Shown here: positions 1 through 5,980 of the stretch, in pieces
Layout: each line of letters begins with the position of its first letter
How positions within the stretch are numbered: position 1 is the stretch's first letter
Assembly: GCA_049509675.1 (NCBI GenBank)
Contig: JBEKZQ010000186.1
Coordinates: 1 to 11,600, forward strand
Source: JBEKZQ01 sp049509675
GTDB taxonomy: Bacteria > Planctomycetota > Planctomycetia > Pirellulales > Thermoguttaceae
Direction of reading: 5' to 3'
Length of the DNA stretch: 11,600 nt
The notes under the pieces: generated by a model
What the model saw: only the letters and a program-made list of their open reading frames with translations
Database searches by the model: none
Told to the model about the DNA's origin: nothing
Made by a program: the position numbers and the translations under genes

Positions 1-135
1 CCATCGGAGGTCATTCGGATCCTTAGGTGGCTTTTGCCCTATGAGTCACTGGCCTTTGTGCTCGTGGCGCTGCTGGGGATCGTCTGGGTAGTCAAGGGCT
101 TCCTGACTCGACCCAAGGAGAAAAAGACCGAATAA
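1..135 (+). CDS. C-terminal end of an unrecognised membrane protein (5'-partial)
   Basis: The frame is open from base 1 and ends at TAA 133-135, giving 44 residues. These read as one hydrophobic helix (roughly LAFVLVALLGIVWVVKGF) followed by a short, very basic tail, RPKEKKTE. The helix with a Lys/Arg-rich end suggests a C-terminal transmembrane anchor with a cytoplasmic tail. The start and most of the protein lie left of the window, so the family cannot be named. No T-tract terminator follows it. Reality as a gene is inferred from the membrane-like composition and from its ending just before a non-coding region. Confidence 0.55.
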   Translation, partial: PSEVIRILRWLLPYESLAFVLVALLGIVWVVKGFLTRPKEKKTE

Positions 136-323
136 GCTGTGAGCCGCTTGCGATTCGGCCTCACGGCCTGCGATTGCAGGGGGACGACGCCGAGGAACGC
201 GCAACGCGGAAAAAAAGAACGGTCCATTTGCCTTTGGAATTCCTGACCATAGAATAGCAAATGAAAGCACATGGGTGGAGCGCCAACAACTTAAACGCCG
301 CTCCGCCAAGAGTTGGTTCAATG
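136..323. other. Non-coding region upstream of leader copy 1
   Basis: I see no credible gene here. It holds a small hairpin (CCTGC-GATT-GCAGG, near 169-182), a perfect 7-bp inverted repeat CATTTGC (225-231)/GCAAATG (257-263) that brackets the promoter-like hexamers at 228-255, and a 9-bp stem 274-282/299-307 (GGTGGAGCG with CGCTCCGCC, one G-T wobble). The 7-bp repeat could be an operator; the 9-bp stem would lie in the 5' part of the leader RNA. None has a T-tract. Confidence 0.4.
228..255 (+). promoter_or_regulatory. Predicted sigma-70-type promoter of leader copy 1
   Basis: TTGCCT (228-233), a 16-nt spacer and TAGAAT (250-255) give a recognisable -35/-10 pair, with a start expected near 262. 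The second leader has the same layout: TTGCTT, 16 nt, TACAAT. The distance from the -10 to the conserved RNA element is also alike (68 and 62 nt). This agreement is the main support, since either pair alone would be weak. Confidence 0.45.
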
Positions 324-431
324 TCGTCGGACGACTAGGTAAAGAGCAACTCGGCTGTGCCGGGGGGCTTGTTGAAGAGTAAGCCGACGTGGTGGAACGC
401 CTGCGGGTGTTCCGCCACGCCGGCTTTTTTT
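324..431 (+). ncRNA. Structured leader RNA / small RNA, copy 1 of a duplicated element
   Basis: About 108 nt align with 1803-1911 at roughly 90% identity, with one 1-nt indel in a loop. Visible structure: hairpin P1 323-335 (GTCGT-CGG-ACGAC); hairpin P2 350-354/360-364 (CTCGG with CCGGG); a GTTGA-containing segment 368-379; then a long terminator hairpin. ACTAG, TAAAG and GCAAC between P1 and P2 are nearly invariant between the copies. Differences between copies mostly keep pairing (U-G versus C-G in P2, A-C mismatch versus A-U in the terminator). It resembles no riboswitch class I know. It could be a transcription attenuator for the secreted-protein gene 97 nt downstream, or a free-standing small RNA. 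Confidence 0.6.
381..431 (+). terminator. Strong intrinsic terminator ending leader copy 1
   Basis: The 20-bp stem 382-401/406-425 has one A-C mismatch and two G-T wobbles. It closes a 4-nt loop (TGCG) and runs into a T-tract (425-431). The 5' foot AAGCC (381-385) can pair either with GGCTT at 422-426, closing the terminator, or with GGCTT at 366-370 upstream. That gives a possible but much weaker antiterminator. Confidence 0.85.
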
Positions 432-528
432 GTTCGCTTTACGTTGGTACGGGCCAACGCCGCGTTGTCTCAGCGACAGTGCGCGCCGGCCTAACAGCCT
501 GCTCATGCAGGCGGAAGAGGAGTGTCCT
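432..528 (+). other. Spacer between terminator 1 and the secreted-protein gene
   Basis: These 97 nt hold two small hairpins: CGTTGG (442-447)/CCAACG (454-459), and GCCTGC (497-502)/GCAGGC (507-512). The second ends just before the ribosome binding site GAGGAG (517-522). I found no convincing -35/-10 pair, so the downstream genes may depend on read-through of the leader terminator. Confidence 0.4.
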
Positions 529-1209
529 ATGAGATTTCTTATGACTTCACTTGCGACCTTGCTTGCCCTGGTCGCCTTCGGTCCGATTCAGACCATGGCC
601 AGGGAACCCAGCGGCCATTCGGGCGGCGGTCGTTCGGGCGGGCAGCAGAACATGGGGCAGCAGTCCGGCAGTACCGGGGCTCGCTACCAGGCAAGCCCGA
701 ACGCAGCCAGGACCAGCAACGCGGGAACCCGCGAGTATCAGGGTGCGGGCGCGCAAGGCAACCGGCAATTCGCGGGTGGCGCCGGCGTTGCGGCAGGCCC
801 CGATAGTTGGCGCTATCGCTCGGACAACGGCCGCTGGTGGTACTGGACTCCGCAGAACCGCTGGATGTGGTACGGCGATAACGGCCAATGGATGGACTAT
901 AGCGCGGACAACTATTCCTATGCCACTCCCTACGCTGTTGCGCGCCCTGTCGAAGCGAACTTCTCCGGCGGCCCCATCACGATCAGCAATCCGGCCACGA
1001 ACACGGTGACCCTCAACTATACGCTCGACGGCACCGCCTATACCATCCCACCGGGCTATAACCAAGACGTGCGCGAGGATCGGGCTTGGGTGATCCAGTT
1101 CAGCCGGGGCGCGAACCTCGATCAGGCCCAATACGGGCTCCAGTCGGGCCGGTACACGTTTACCGCCACCGACCAGGGTTGGGAACTGTACCGTAGCGAG
1201 TTGCGATAA
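529..1209 (+). CDS. Secreted Gly/Ser/Trp-rich protein of unknown function
   Basis: It encodes 226 residues. ATG 529 is chosen because GAGGAG lies 6 nt upstream and because it places a signal peptide at the N-terminus: MRFLMTSLATLLALVAFGP with likely cleavage after TMA (about residue 24). Residues 25-92 are low complexity, rich in Gly, Ser, Gln and Ala. Residues 94-124 are strikingly aromatic (WRYR, RWWYW, RWMWYGDNGQW). Residues 145-226 look like a compact beta domain (ITISNP, YTIPPG, WVIQFSRG, RYTFTATDQGWELY). Such proteins recur in planctomycetes as hypothetical proteins (from memory, not checked). An extracellular or cell-surface role is inferred from the signal peptide and composition; no catalytic motif is visible. 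The gene follows leader copy 1 and precedes the CsbD-like gene by 26 nt, suggesting one transcript. A longer in-frame start at 430 would begin inside the terminator and would lose the N-terminal signal peptide. Confidence 0.85.
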   Translation: MRFLMTSLATLLALVAFGPIQTMAREPSGHSGGGRSGGQQNMGQQSGSTGARYQASPNAARTSNAGTREYQGAGAQGNRQFAGGAGVAAGPDSWRYRSDNGRWWYWTPQNRWMWYGDNGQWMDYSADNYSYATPYAVARPVEANFSGGPITISNPATNTVTLNYTLDGTAYTIPPGYNQDVREDRAWVIQFSRGANLDQAQYGLQSGRYTFTATDQGWELYRSELR

Positions 1210-1235
1210 GCGGTCGAATGCGGAGGGATTTCATC

Positions 1236-1472
1236 ATGAGAACTTTATTTGTCGTGGCCGTTGTGCTCCTCGTCTGCATTGCCGGCCTGGGGTTCTACCG
1301 GGGTTGGTTCGGTCTTTCCACCGACAACACGGACCACAAGCCCAGTGCTACGTTTACGATGGACAAGGACAAGATCCACGCGGACGAGGACATCGCCAGG
1401 GACAAGGTGCAAGGACTCGGGCGAAAGGTGAAGGAGAAGACCGGCGACCTGACCGACAAAGTCAAGCAGTAG
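1236..1472 (+). CDS. Small membrane-anchored CsbD-like stress protein
   Basis: It encodes 78 residues, starting at ATG 1236 with GGAGGG (1222-1227) 8 nt upstream; an upstream in-frame ATG at 1218 lacks such a site. Residues 1-20 form a hydrophobic helix (MRTLFVVAVVLLVCIAGLGF), followed by YRGWF. The rest is highly charged: DKDKIHADEDIARDKV, then GLGRKVKEKTGDLTDKVK. The KVKEKTGDLTDKVK end resembles the repeats of CsbD-like general-stress proteins, but here sits behind a membrane anchor. The polar part probably forms an amphipathic helix. The molecular role of CsbD proteins is unknown. The 26-nt gap to the upstream gene suggests co-transcription from leader copy 1. Confidence 0.8.
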   Translation: MRTLFVVAVVLLVCIAGLGFYRGWFGLSTDNTDHKPSATFTMDKDKIHADEDIARDKVQGLGRKVKEKTGDLTDKVKQ

Positions 1473-1712
1473 CAGCGCTGTCTCGGAGACTCCCTTCGAG
1501 GTACTCGCGCGCCGGATCGCTCCGTTTGCGACCGTTTCGTCGCTAGGAACCGGCGCAGGAATAACCGTCGCACTCATGATAGGGTGCGAACGGGGACGAC
1601 TACCCCCCATTTGGTGAAACAAGCCGATCTCGGGGCAGCCGCCGATTCTAACGATGGACCTGACCCCTTTGCGTCAAACTTCGCAGTTCTCCTGAAAAGG
1701 ATGAAAGTCCGC
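1473..1712. other. Non-coding region between the CsbD-like gene and promoter 2
   Basis: I see no gene. No T-tract terminator follows the stop at 1472. It contains a weak stem CGCAC/GTGCG (around 1569-1587) and a possible decayed palindromic repeat, listed separately. Short frames across it on either strand show no recognisable protein. Confidence 0.4.
1593..1673. repeat. Possible decayed copy of the GACTGTCCC palindromic repeat
   Basis: The right end, GATGGACCTGACCCCTTTGCG at 1653-1673, resembles the right end of the better copies (AAATGGGACTGTCCCCTTT). The left end (GGGGACGACTACCCCCC, 1592-1608) is only loosely alike. If real it is a degenerate member or a sister family. Confidence 0.25.
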
Positions 1713-1740
1713 TTGCTTTCCCCTGTGATCGACGTACAAT
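1713..1740 (+). promoter_or_regulatory. Predicted sigma-70-type promoter of leader copy 2 and the sigma operon
   Basis: TTGCTT (1713-1718), a 16-nt spacer and TACAAT (1735-1740) make a good -10 and a fair -35, with a start expected near 1747. The leader would be about 165 nt to the terminator. The layout matches the promoter at 228-255. Confidence 0.5.
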
Positions 1741-1802
1741 GAGAGGGTCAAGCGAGGCGGAGGAAATGTTACAAGCGGTTCCTTCAAGCAGCGGATTTGA
1801 GT

Positions 1803-1911
1803 TCGTCGGATGACTAGATAAAGGGCAACCCGGTGTGTGCCGGGGGGCTCGTTGACGAGTAAGCCGACGTGGCGGAACGCCTTAGGGTGTTCCGCCACGT
1901 CGGCTTTTTTT
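1803..1911 (+). ncRNA. Structured leader RNA / attenuator, copy 2 of the duplicated element
   Basis: This is the second copy of the element at 324-431. P1 is TCGT-CGG-ATGA (1803-1813), with C-to-T changes tolerated as G-U pairs. P2 is CCCGG (1829-1833)/CCGGG (1840-1844), fully Watson-Crick here where copy 1 has one U-G. CTCG-TTGA-CGAG (1848-1859) can form an extra hairpin that is only partly paired in copy 1. The terminator hairpin ends at 1911, and the sigma gene starts at 1940 with its ribosome site at 1928-1931. No promoter can fit in between, so downstream expression from 1713-1740 requires read-through. This favours an attenuator over a free small RNA for this copy. The signal sensed is unknown. 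Confidence 0.65.
1861..1911 (+). terminator. Strong intrinsic terminator ending leader copy 2
   Basis: A 20-bp stem 1862-1881/1886-1905 has a single G-T wobble, a TTAG loop and a T-tract from 1905 to 1911; more T's follow at 1913-1917. It is better paired than copy 1: the A-C mismatch has become A-U and one T-G wobble has become C-G. It lies only 28 nt before the sigma factor start codon. Confidence 0.88.
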
Positions 1912-1939
1912 GTTTTTCACCAGGGCTGGAGAAAGTGCG

Positions 1940-3475
1940 ATGCGCACTGAGTACTTAAACGGAGCGGTTCGGCGACCCCTACACCAGGAAATGCCTGCCT
2001 CGGCGGACGGCGAGCGCGTGCTGACGCTGGACGAGTTGGCGCGGCAGTTTCGCGTATCGAGGAAAACGGTTTCCCGATGGCGCCGGTGGGGGCTGATCGG
2101 CCGGCGGTTCCTGTTCGACGGCCGCCGGCGGATCGGCTTTCTCGAGAGTTCCGTGGAACGCTTCGTGGCCGACAACGCCGAGCGGGTTCGCCGCGGCGCC
2201 CGCTTCAGCCGGTTGACCGACGAGGAGCGCCGTCAGATGATCGAGCGATCGCAGTGTCTGGCTCGGGCCGGCGGCTATTTCGCCGAGGTCAGCAGGCAGA
2301 TTGCCCGCGAGACGGGCCGCAGCCCGGAGACCGTTCGCTACACGCTCAAGCGATTCGACCAGGAACATCCTGACATGGCGATCTTTCCGTACAACCACGG
2401 ACCGCTGCGGAGCGAGACGAAGCGGCAGATTTTCCAGCAGCATCGCCGCGGCGAGTCGGCCGAGGCGCTGGCCCGGCGATTCTGCCAGACCCGCCCGGGC
2501 ATCCACCGCATCCTCAACGAGGTGCGCGCCGCACGAATCCTGGAACTGCCGCTGGACTGCATCGATAACGAGCAGTTCCCCTGCCTGCGTTCGCAGAAAA
2601 GGACGCGCGCGATCCTGGGCCCGCCGCCCAAGAGCAATCTCACGGCGAAGAAGCCGCCGTTGCCCAACGGTCTGCCTGCGTACCTGGCCAGCCTGTACGA
2701 AGTGCCGTTGCTGACGCGGGAGCAGGAGGCGCATCTGTTTCGGAAGATGAACTATCTCAAGTACCTGGCGCGCAAGCTCCGCGCATCGCTCGATTTGGAC
2801 CGGCCCAAGCGCCGCCTCATGGATCGGATCGAGAATCTGTACGAGGAATCGGTCGCGACCAAGAACCGGATCATCTCGGCAAACCTCCGGCTGGTGGTCT
2901 CGATTGCCAAGCGGTACGTCGGTCCGGCGGCGGACTTCTTCGAGCTTGTCAGCGACGGGAACGTGTCGTTGATCCGCGCGGTGGAGAAGTTCGACTTCGC
3001 GCGAGGTTTCAGGTTCAGCACGTATGCCACCTGGGCGATCATGAAAAATTTTGCCCGCAGCATCCCTGCCGTGCTTCGTCATCAGGACCGTTTTCGCAGC
3101 AGCAGCCCGGAGATGTTCAGCACCACCGAGGACATGCGCGCGGACCAGCACGAGCAGGAATCGGCGCAGATCCAACGGGAGTCGCGCGTGGGAAGGCTCC
3201 TCAGCCGACTCGATGAGCGGGAACAGCAGATCATCACGGGCCGTTTCGGCCTTGCCCGCGGCCAAGAGCCGCTCACCTTGAAGCAAGTGGGGGCCGTGAT
3301 GGGCGTAACCAAAGAACGGATCCGGCAGATCCAGTTTCGGGCAATCGGCAAATTGAGAAAGGCCGCCGTGGAGGACCGATTCGATTTTGACATGGCAATT
3401 GCGGGCCCTGCCGGCAATTCGCCGCCCCAGCACAATCCTCAGCCATGGGGAACCAGCACAGGAGGTGACTCGTGA
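1940..3475 (+). CDS. Sigma-70 family RNA polymerase sigma factor with N-terminal HTH segments
   Basis: It encodes 511 residues. ATG 1940 is chosen because GGAG (1928-1931) lies 8 nt upstream; an in-frame TTG at 1910 is inside the terminator T-tract. Residues 28-66 look like a MerR/excisionase-type helix-turn-helix (LTLDELARQFRVSRKTVSRW, then a basic wing). Two further HTH-like stretches follow at about 115-140 (SRQIARETGRSPETVRYTLK) and 156-193 (EALARRFCQTRPGIHRILNE). The sigma core begins near 245: a region 1.2-like part (LPAYLASLYEVPLLTREQE), region 2 at 308-378 (NLRLVVSIAKRY, DGNVSLIRAVEKFDF, FSTYATWAI) and region 4 at 418-475 (LDEREQQIITGRFGL, TLKQVGAVMGVTKERIRQIQ). Only about 40 residues separate regions 2 and 4, so region 3 is reduced or absent. 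It probably directs polymerase to a dedicated promoter set. The C-terminal 35 residues are Pro/Gly-rich. Its stop overlaps the next start by 4 nt (GTGA). Confidence 0.92.
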   Translation: MRTEYLNGAVRRPLHQEMPASADGERVLTLDELARQFRVSRKTVSRWRRWGLIGRRFLFDGRRRIGFLESSVERFVADNAERVRRGARFSRLTDEERRQMIERSQCLARAGGYFAEVSRQIARETGRSPETVRYTLKRFDQEHPDMAIFPYNHGPLRSETKRQIFQQHRRGESAEALARRFCQTRPGIHRILNEVRAARILELPLDCIDNEQFPCLRSQKRTRAILGPPPKSNLTAKKPPLPNGLPAYLASLYEVPLLTREQEAHLFRKMNYLKYLARKLRASLDLDRPKRRLMDRIENLYEESVATKNRIISANLRLVVSIAKRYVGPAADFFELVSDGNVSLIRAVEKFDFARGFRFSTYATWAIMKNFARSIPAVLRHQDRFRSSSPEMFSTTEDMRADQHEQESAQIQRESRVGRLLSRLDEREQQIITGRFGLARGQEPLTLKQVGAVMGVTKERIRQIQFRAIGKLRKAAVEDRFDFDMAIAGPAGNSPPQHNPQPWGTSTGGDS

Positions 3476-4707
3476 ATACCGTTCGGCCTCTTTTTGTATC
3501 GACCTATCCGCCGGAAGAGTGCGGACTGGCAACCTTTACCAGGGACTCGGCCGACGCCGTGGACCTGGCGGCGGGCGATGCGGCGTCCTCGGTGGCGGCA
3601 ATCCGCAAGACGGCGTCGCTCAGCTACGAGGACCCGCGCGTGGTCCACGTCATCGACAACAGTCGCCCGCAGGCCTACCGTCGCGCCGCGGAGGCGGCCA
3701 ACGACGGCCCGTGCGACGTGGTGAGCTTGCAGCACGAATTCGGCCTTTACCCCGGCGACTGGGGCGCTGGCGTGTTGGACTTTGTGCGTCAATGCCGCAA
3801 GCCCATCGTCACTACCTTCCACACGCTCCTGACCCAGCCGGAGCCGTTGCCGCGGCGCGTGATCCAGAACGTGGCCGCCCGCAGCCAGGGCATCGTGGTC
3901 ATGACCCAAGTTGCGGCGCGGCTGTTGGCCGGCGTCTACGGCGTGTCAGGTTCGCACGTGCAGGTGATTCCGCATGGCGTGCCGGCGGTTCCTTATCAGC
4001 GCGACGGCACGCACAAGGCGCGGCTGGGACTGGCGGGTCGCCGGGTGATTTGCACCTTCGGACTCATCAATCGAGGCAAAGGGCTGGAATACATGATCCA
4101 GGCCATGCCCCGCATCGTTGCCGCCTGTCCGGAGGTCGTCTACCTGATCGTGGGCGTCACCCACCCGCAGGTCAAGCGTCAGGAAGGCGAGGTCTACCGC
4201 AAGAGCCTTGCCGACATGGCCCGGGATCTGGGTGTCGCGGCCCAGGTGCGTTTCGTCAACAAGTACCTGGGCCTGGACGACTTGCTGACGCACTTGCAGG
4301 CCTGCGACGTGTACGTCACGCCCTATCCGGGCAAAGATCAGATTGCCAGCGGCACCTTGGCCTATGCCCTGGCGGCGGGCGGAGCCGTGGTCAGCACGCC
4401 CTACCTGTACGCCAAAGAAGTTCTGGCCGACGGGCGCGGTCTGCTCGTCCCCTTCGGCCAAAGCGATGCCATGGCGGAGGCGACGCTCCGATTCCTCACG
4501 GATACCCCATTCCAAGTAGAGACTCGGCGCAGAGCGTACCGGTACGCCAGGCCCATGTTCTGGCCCAATGTGGGCCAAATGTACTTGGAGTTCTTCAGCC
4601 GGGTTGTTGCCGCCCGTGACACGACGGTCGCCCCCCTGTATCGCGGGGCTTCCCTGACGCCAAGCGTCGGGCGGCAGCCGGCGCAACTAGCGCAAGGAGG
4701 TCGATAA
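3472..4707 (+). CDS. GT4-type (GT-B fold) glycosyltransferase
   Basis: It encodes 411 residues from GTG 3472, with AGGAGG 5 nt upstream inside the end of the sigma gene. The N-terminal Rossmann half has the usual opening PLFVSTYPPEECGLATFTRD (7-25), SLQHEFGLYPGDWG (85-98) and VTTFHTLL (113-120). IPHGVP (166-171) marks the hinge. The C-terminal nucleotide-sugar half has FGLINRGKGLEYMIQA (196-211), LIVGVTHP (225-232) and DVYVTPYPGKDQIASGTLAYAL (279-300, donor pocket), then STPYLYAKEVLADGRGLLVPF (308-328). No signal peptide or membrane segment is seen, so it is probably cytosolic. Donor and acceptor cannot be read from sequence; relatives are often annotated as mannosyl- or glucosyltransferases. 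Overlap with sigma (4 nt) and the next gene (1 nt) indicates coupled translation. The last 30 residues are probably a disordered tail. Confidence 0.92.
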   Translation: MNTVRPLFVSTYPPEECGLATFTRDSADAVDLAAGDAASSVAAIRKTASLSYEDPRVVHVIDNSRPQAYRRAAEAANDGPCDVVSLQHEFGLYPGDWGAGVLDFVRQCRKPIVTTFHTLLTQPEPLPRRVIQNVAARSQGIVVMTQVAARLLAGVYGVSGSHVQVIPHGVPAVPYQRDGTHKARLGLAGRRVICTFGLINRGKGLEYMIQAMPRIVAACPEVVYLIVGVTHPQVKRQEGEVYRKSLADMARDLGVAAQVRFVNKYLGLDDLLTHLQACDVYVTPYPGKDQIASGTLAYALAAGGAVVSTPYLYAKEVLADGRGLLVPFGQSDAMAEATLRFLTDTPFQVETRRRAYRYARPMFWPNVGQMYLEFFSRVVAARDTTVAPLYRGASLTPSVGRQPAQLAQGGR

Positions 4708-5783
4708 TGCACGTCGGCGACCGGATCGTGCTGGATCACCTGGATCGCCTGACCGACTCGACGGGGCTCGTGCAGCACGCCATTTATTGTGTCCCGCGGC
4801 GCGAGAGCGGCTACACGACCGACGATAACGCCCGGGCCTTGCGCCTTTGCGTTCGTCTATGGGATCAGCACCCCGAACAGCGGATGCTGGATCGAGTGAC
4901 GGTCTACCTCAGTTTCCTGGAGCTCGCGCGCGGTGTCGGCCGGGGGTTCCACAACTTCCTCAGTTACGATCGTCATTGGCTCGATGCCGAAGGCTGCGGC
5001 GATTGCCAGGGCCAAGCGCTGCGCGCTCTGGCCGAACTACTCGCCAGTCGACTGCCTGACGACTACCATGCGTTGGCCCGCGAGTTGATCGACGCCGCGC
5101 TGCCCACGCTCGCCGATCTGCGCAGCCTGCGTGCTCAGGCGTATGTGATCCTGGCTTGGGGACATCTTTGGGCCGCCGGAGTAGAAGACATCGAGCCTCT
5201 GGAAGCGGTGGCCTGGTCGGCGGCGCGGCGGCTGGTCGATTGCTACTACCGTGCCCTGCGACCCGACTGGCAGTGGTTCGAGTCACGCATGACCTATGCC
5301 AACGCGGTATTGCCGCATGCCCTGTTCGTCGCCGCCAAGCGCTGGCCCAAAGAGGACTTCCTCGACATAGCACAAGCGTCGTTTGCCTTTCTCGACGATC
5401 AGACCACGGTCGAGGGAGTCTTTAGTCCGATCGGCAACGAGGGTTGGTATCCACGCGGCGGGCAAAAAGCCCCGTACGATCAACAACCCGTCGAGGCAGC
5501 CACGATGGCAGAAGCGGCGCTGGCCGCGTTGAACCTGTTTGGCGATGAGGATCATCTGGCGACCTTCGGCCGGGCGCACCGGTGGTTCCATGGCGAGAAT
5601 ACCCTGGGACAGCCGCTCGCCGCTGACCGGTCCGGCGCATGCCGCGACGGCCTTCAAGCCTCCGGCGTCAATCGGAACCAGGGTGCGGAATCGACGCTCG
5701 CCTACTTGTGGACGGAATTGAGTTGCAGCGCAGCCCATCGCTGGCACGGCGATCACCGTAAGACCACGGCAGTCAGCCGGTGA
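4707..5783 (+). CDS. Glycosidase/glycosyltransferase-associated alpha/alpha-toroid-like protein
   Basis: It encodes 358 residues. ATG 4707 shares its A with the preceding TAA (TAATG), with AAGGAGG (4694-4700) 6 nt upstream. Conserved-looking blocks are DSTGLVQHA (17-25), GYTTDDNARAL (35-45), FHNFLSYDRHW (about 82-92), GDCQGQALRAL (about 97-107), WFESRMTYANAVLPHALF in the middle, GWYPRGGQKAPYDQQPVEA near the C-terminal third, and NQGAESTLAYL at the end. The regularly spaced helices and acidic or aromatic motifs suggest an (alpha/alpha)6 barrel like those of six-hairpin glycosidases and sugar epimerases. From memory, this domain occurs fused behind a GT4 domain or next to GH130 phosphorylases; here it is a separate gene directly after the GT4. 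The reaction is unknown. No signal peptide is seen. The complete motif set argues for an intact protein. Confidence 0.85.
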   Translation: MHVGDRIVLDHLDRLTDSTGLVQHAIYCVPRRESGYTTDDNARALRLCVRLWDQHPEQRMLDRVTVYLSFLELARGVGRGFHNFLSYDRHWLDAEGCGDCQGQALRALAELLASRLPDDYHALARELIDAALPTLADLRSLRAQAYVILAWGHLWAAGVEDIEPLEAVAWSAARRLVDCYYRALRPDWQWFESRMTYANAVLPHALFVAAKRWPKEDFLDIAQASFAFLDDQTTVEGVFSPIGNEGWYPRGGQKAPYDQQPVEAATMAEAALAALNLFGDEDHLATFGRAHRWFHGENTLGQPLAADRSGACRDGLQASGVNRNQGAESTLAYLWTELSCSAAHRWHGDHRKTTAVSR

Positions 5784-5810
5784 AGAGCGAAGCAGGCAAC
5801 CGTTCACGGT

Positions 5811-5871
5811 GACTGTCCCAATTTTCGCTCTCCATGCGCAGCATGGCCGCGAAAATGGGACTGTCCCCTTT
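5811..5871. repeat. REP-like palindrome, GACTGTCCC family, copy A
   Basis: The outer arms are GACTGTCCCA (5811-5820) and TGGGACTGTC (5856-5865), with one T-T mismatch. They continue inward as ATTTTCGC (5821-5828)/GCGAAAA (5849-5855). An inner hairpin is CCATGC-GCA-GCATGG (5832-5846). The right end continues CCCCTTT. The same two-level plan, different inner bases and the same CCCCTTT end occur at 7918-7980 inside a gene. Confidence 0.75.
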
Positions 5872-5905
5872 GGCTGGGACGCGAGAAGCGCGCAGAAAAA
5901 AGGCC

Positions 5906-5955
5906 CCCGGAAAAAGTGCGTCCCAGGGGGGCAGAGGACACATCACTTTTCCGGG
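5906..5955. repeat. Inverted repeat CCCGGAAAAAGTG / CACTTTTCCGGG
   Basis: The arms at 5906-5918 and 5944-5955 are complementary except for one extra A. The 25-nt loop contains CAGGGGGGCAGAGG. It is a separate palindrome family from the neighbouring copy A, and its arms could form a stem in RNA of either strand. Confidence 0.6.
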
Positions 5956-5980
5956 AGCGATTGGACGTTTCCCGACCACT

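Noticed and set aside
324..431. Known riboswitch classes for the leader (cobalamin, c-di-GMP, guanidine, fluoride, ZTP, SAM/SAH)
   Set aside because: None of their core consensus strings that I can recall is present; the resemblance is limited to generic GC hairpins.
430..528. Start at 430 for the secreted protein
   Set aside because: It begins in the terminator tail and would hide the signal peptide; ATG 529 has GAGGAG at the right distance.
1910..1939. TTG start at 1910 for the sigma factor
   Set aside because: It lies in the terminator T-tract with no ribosome site; ATG 1940 has GGAG 8 nt upstream.
1979..3532. Long - strand open frame (517 codons) opposite the sigma factor gene
   Set aside because: It mirrors the sigma gene, whose regions 2 and 4 are unmistakable; the antisense product has no recognisable domain.
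3387..4619. + strand frame of 410 codons overlapping the glycosyltransferase in another frame
   Set aside because: Low-complexity Gly/Arg/Pro composition; the GT4 frame carries all the motifs and the ribosome site.
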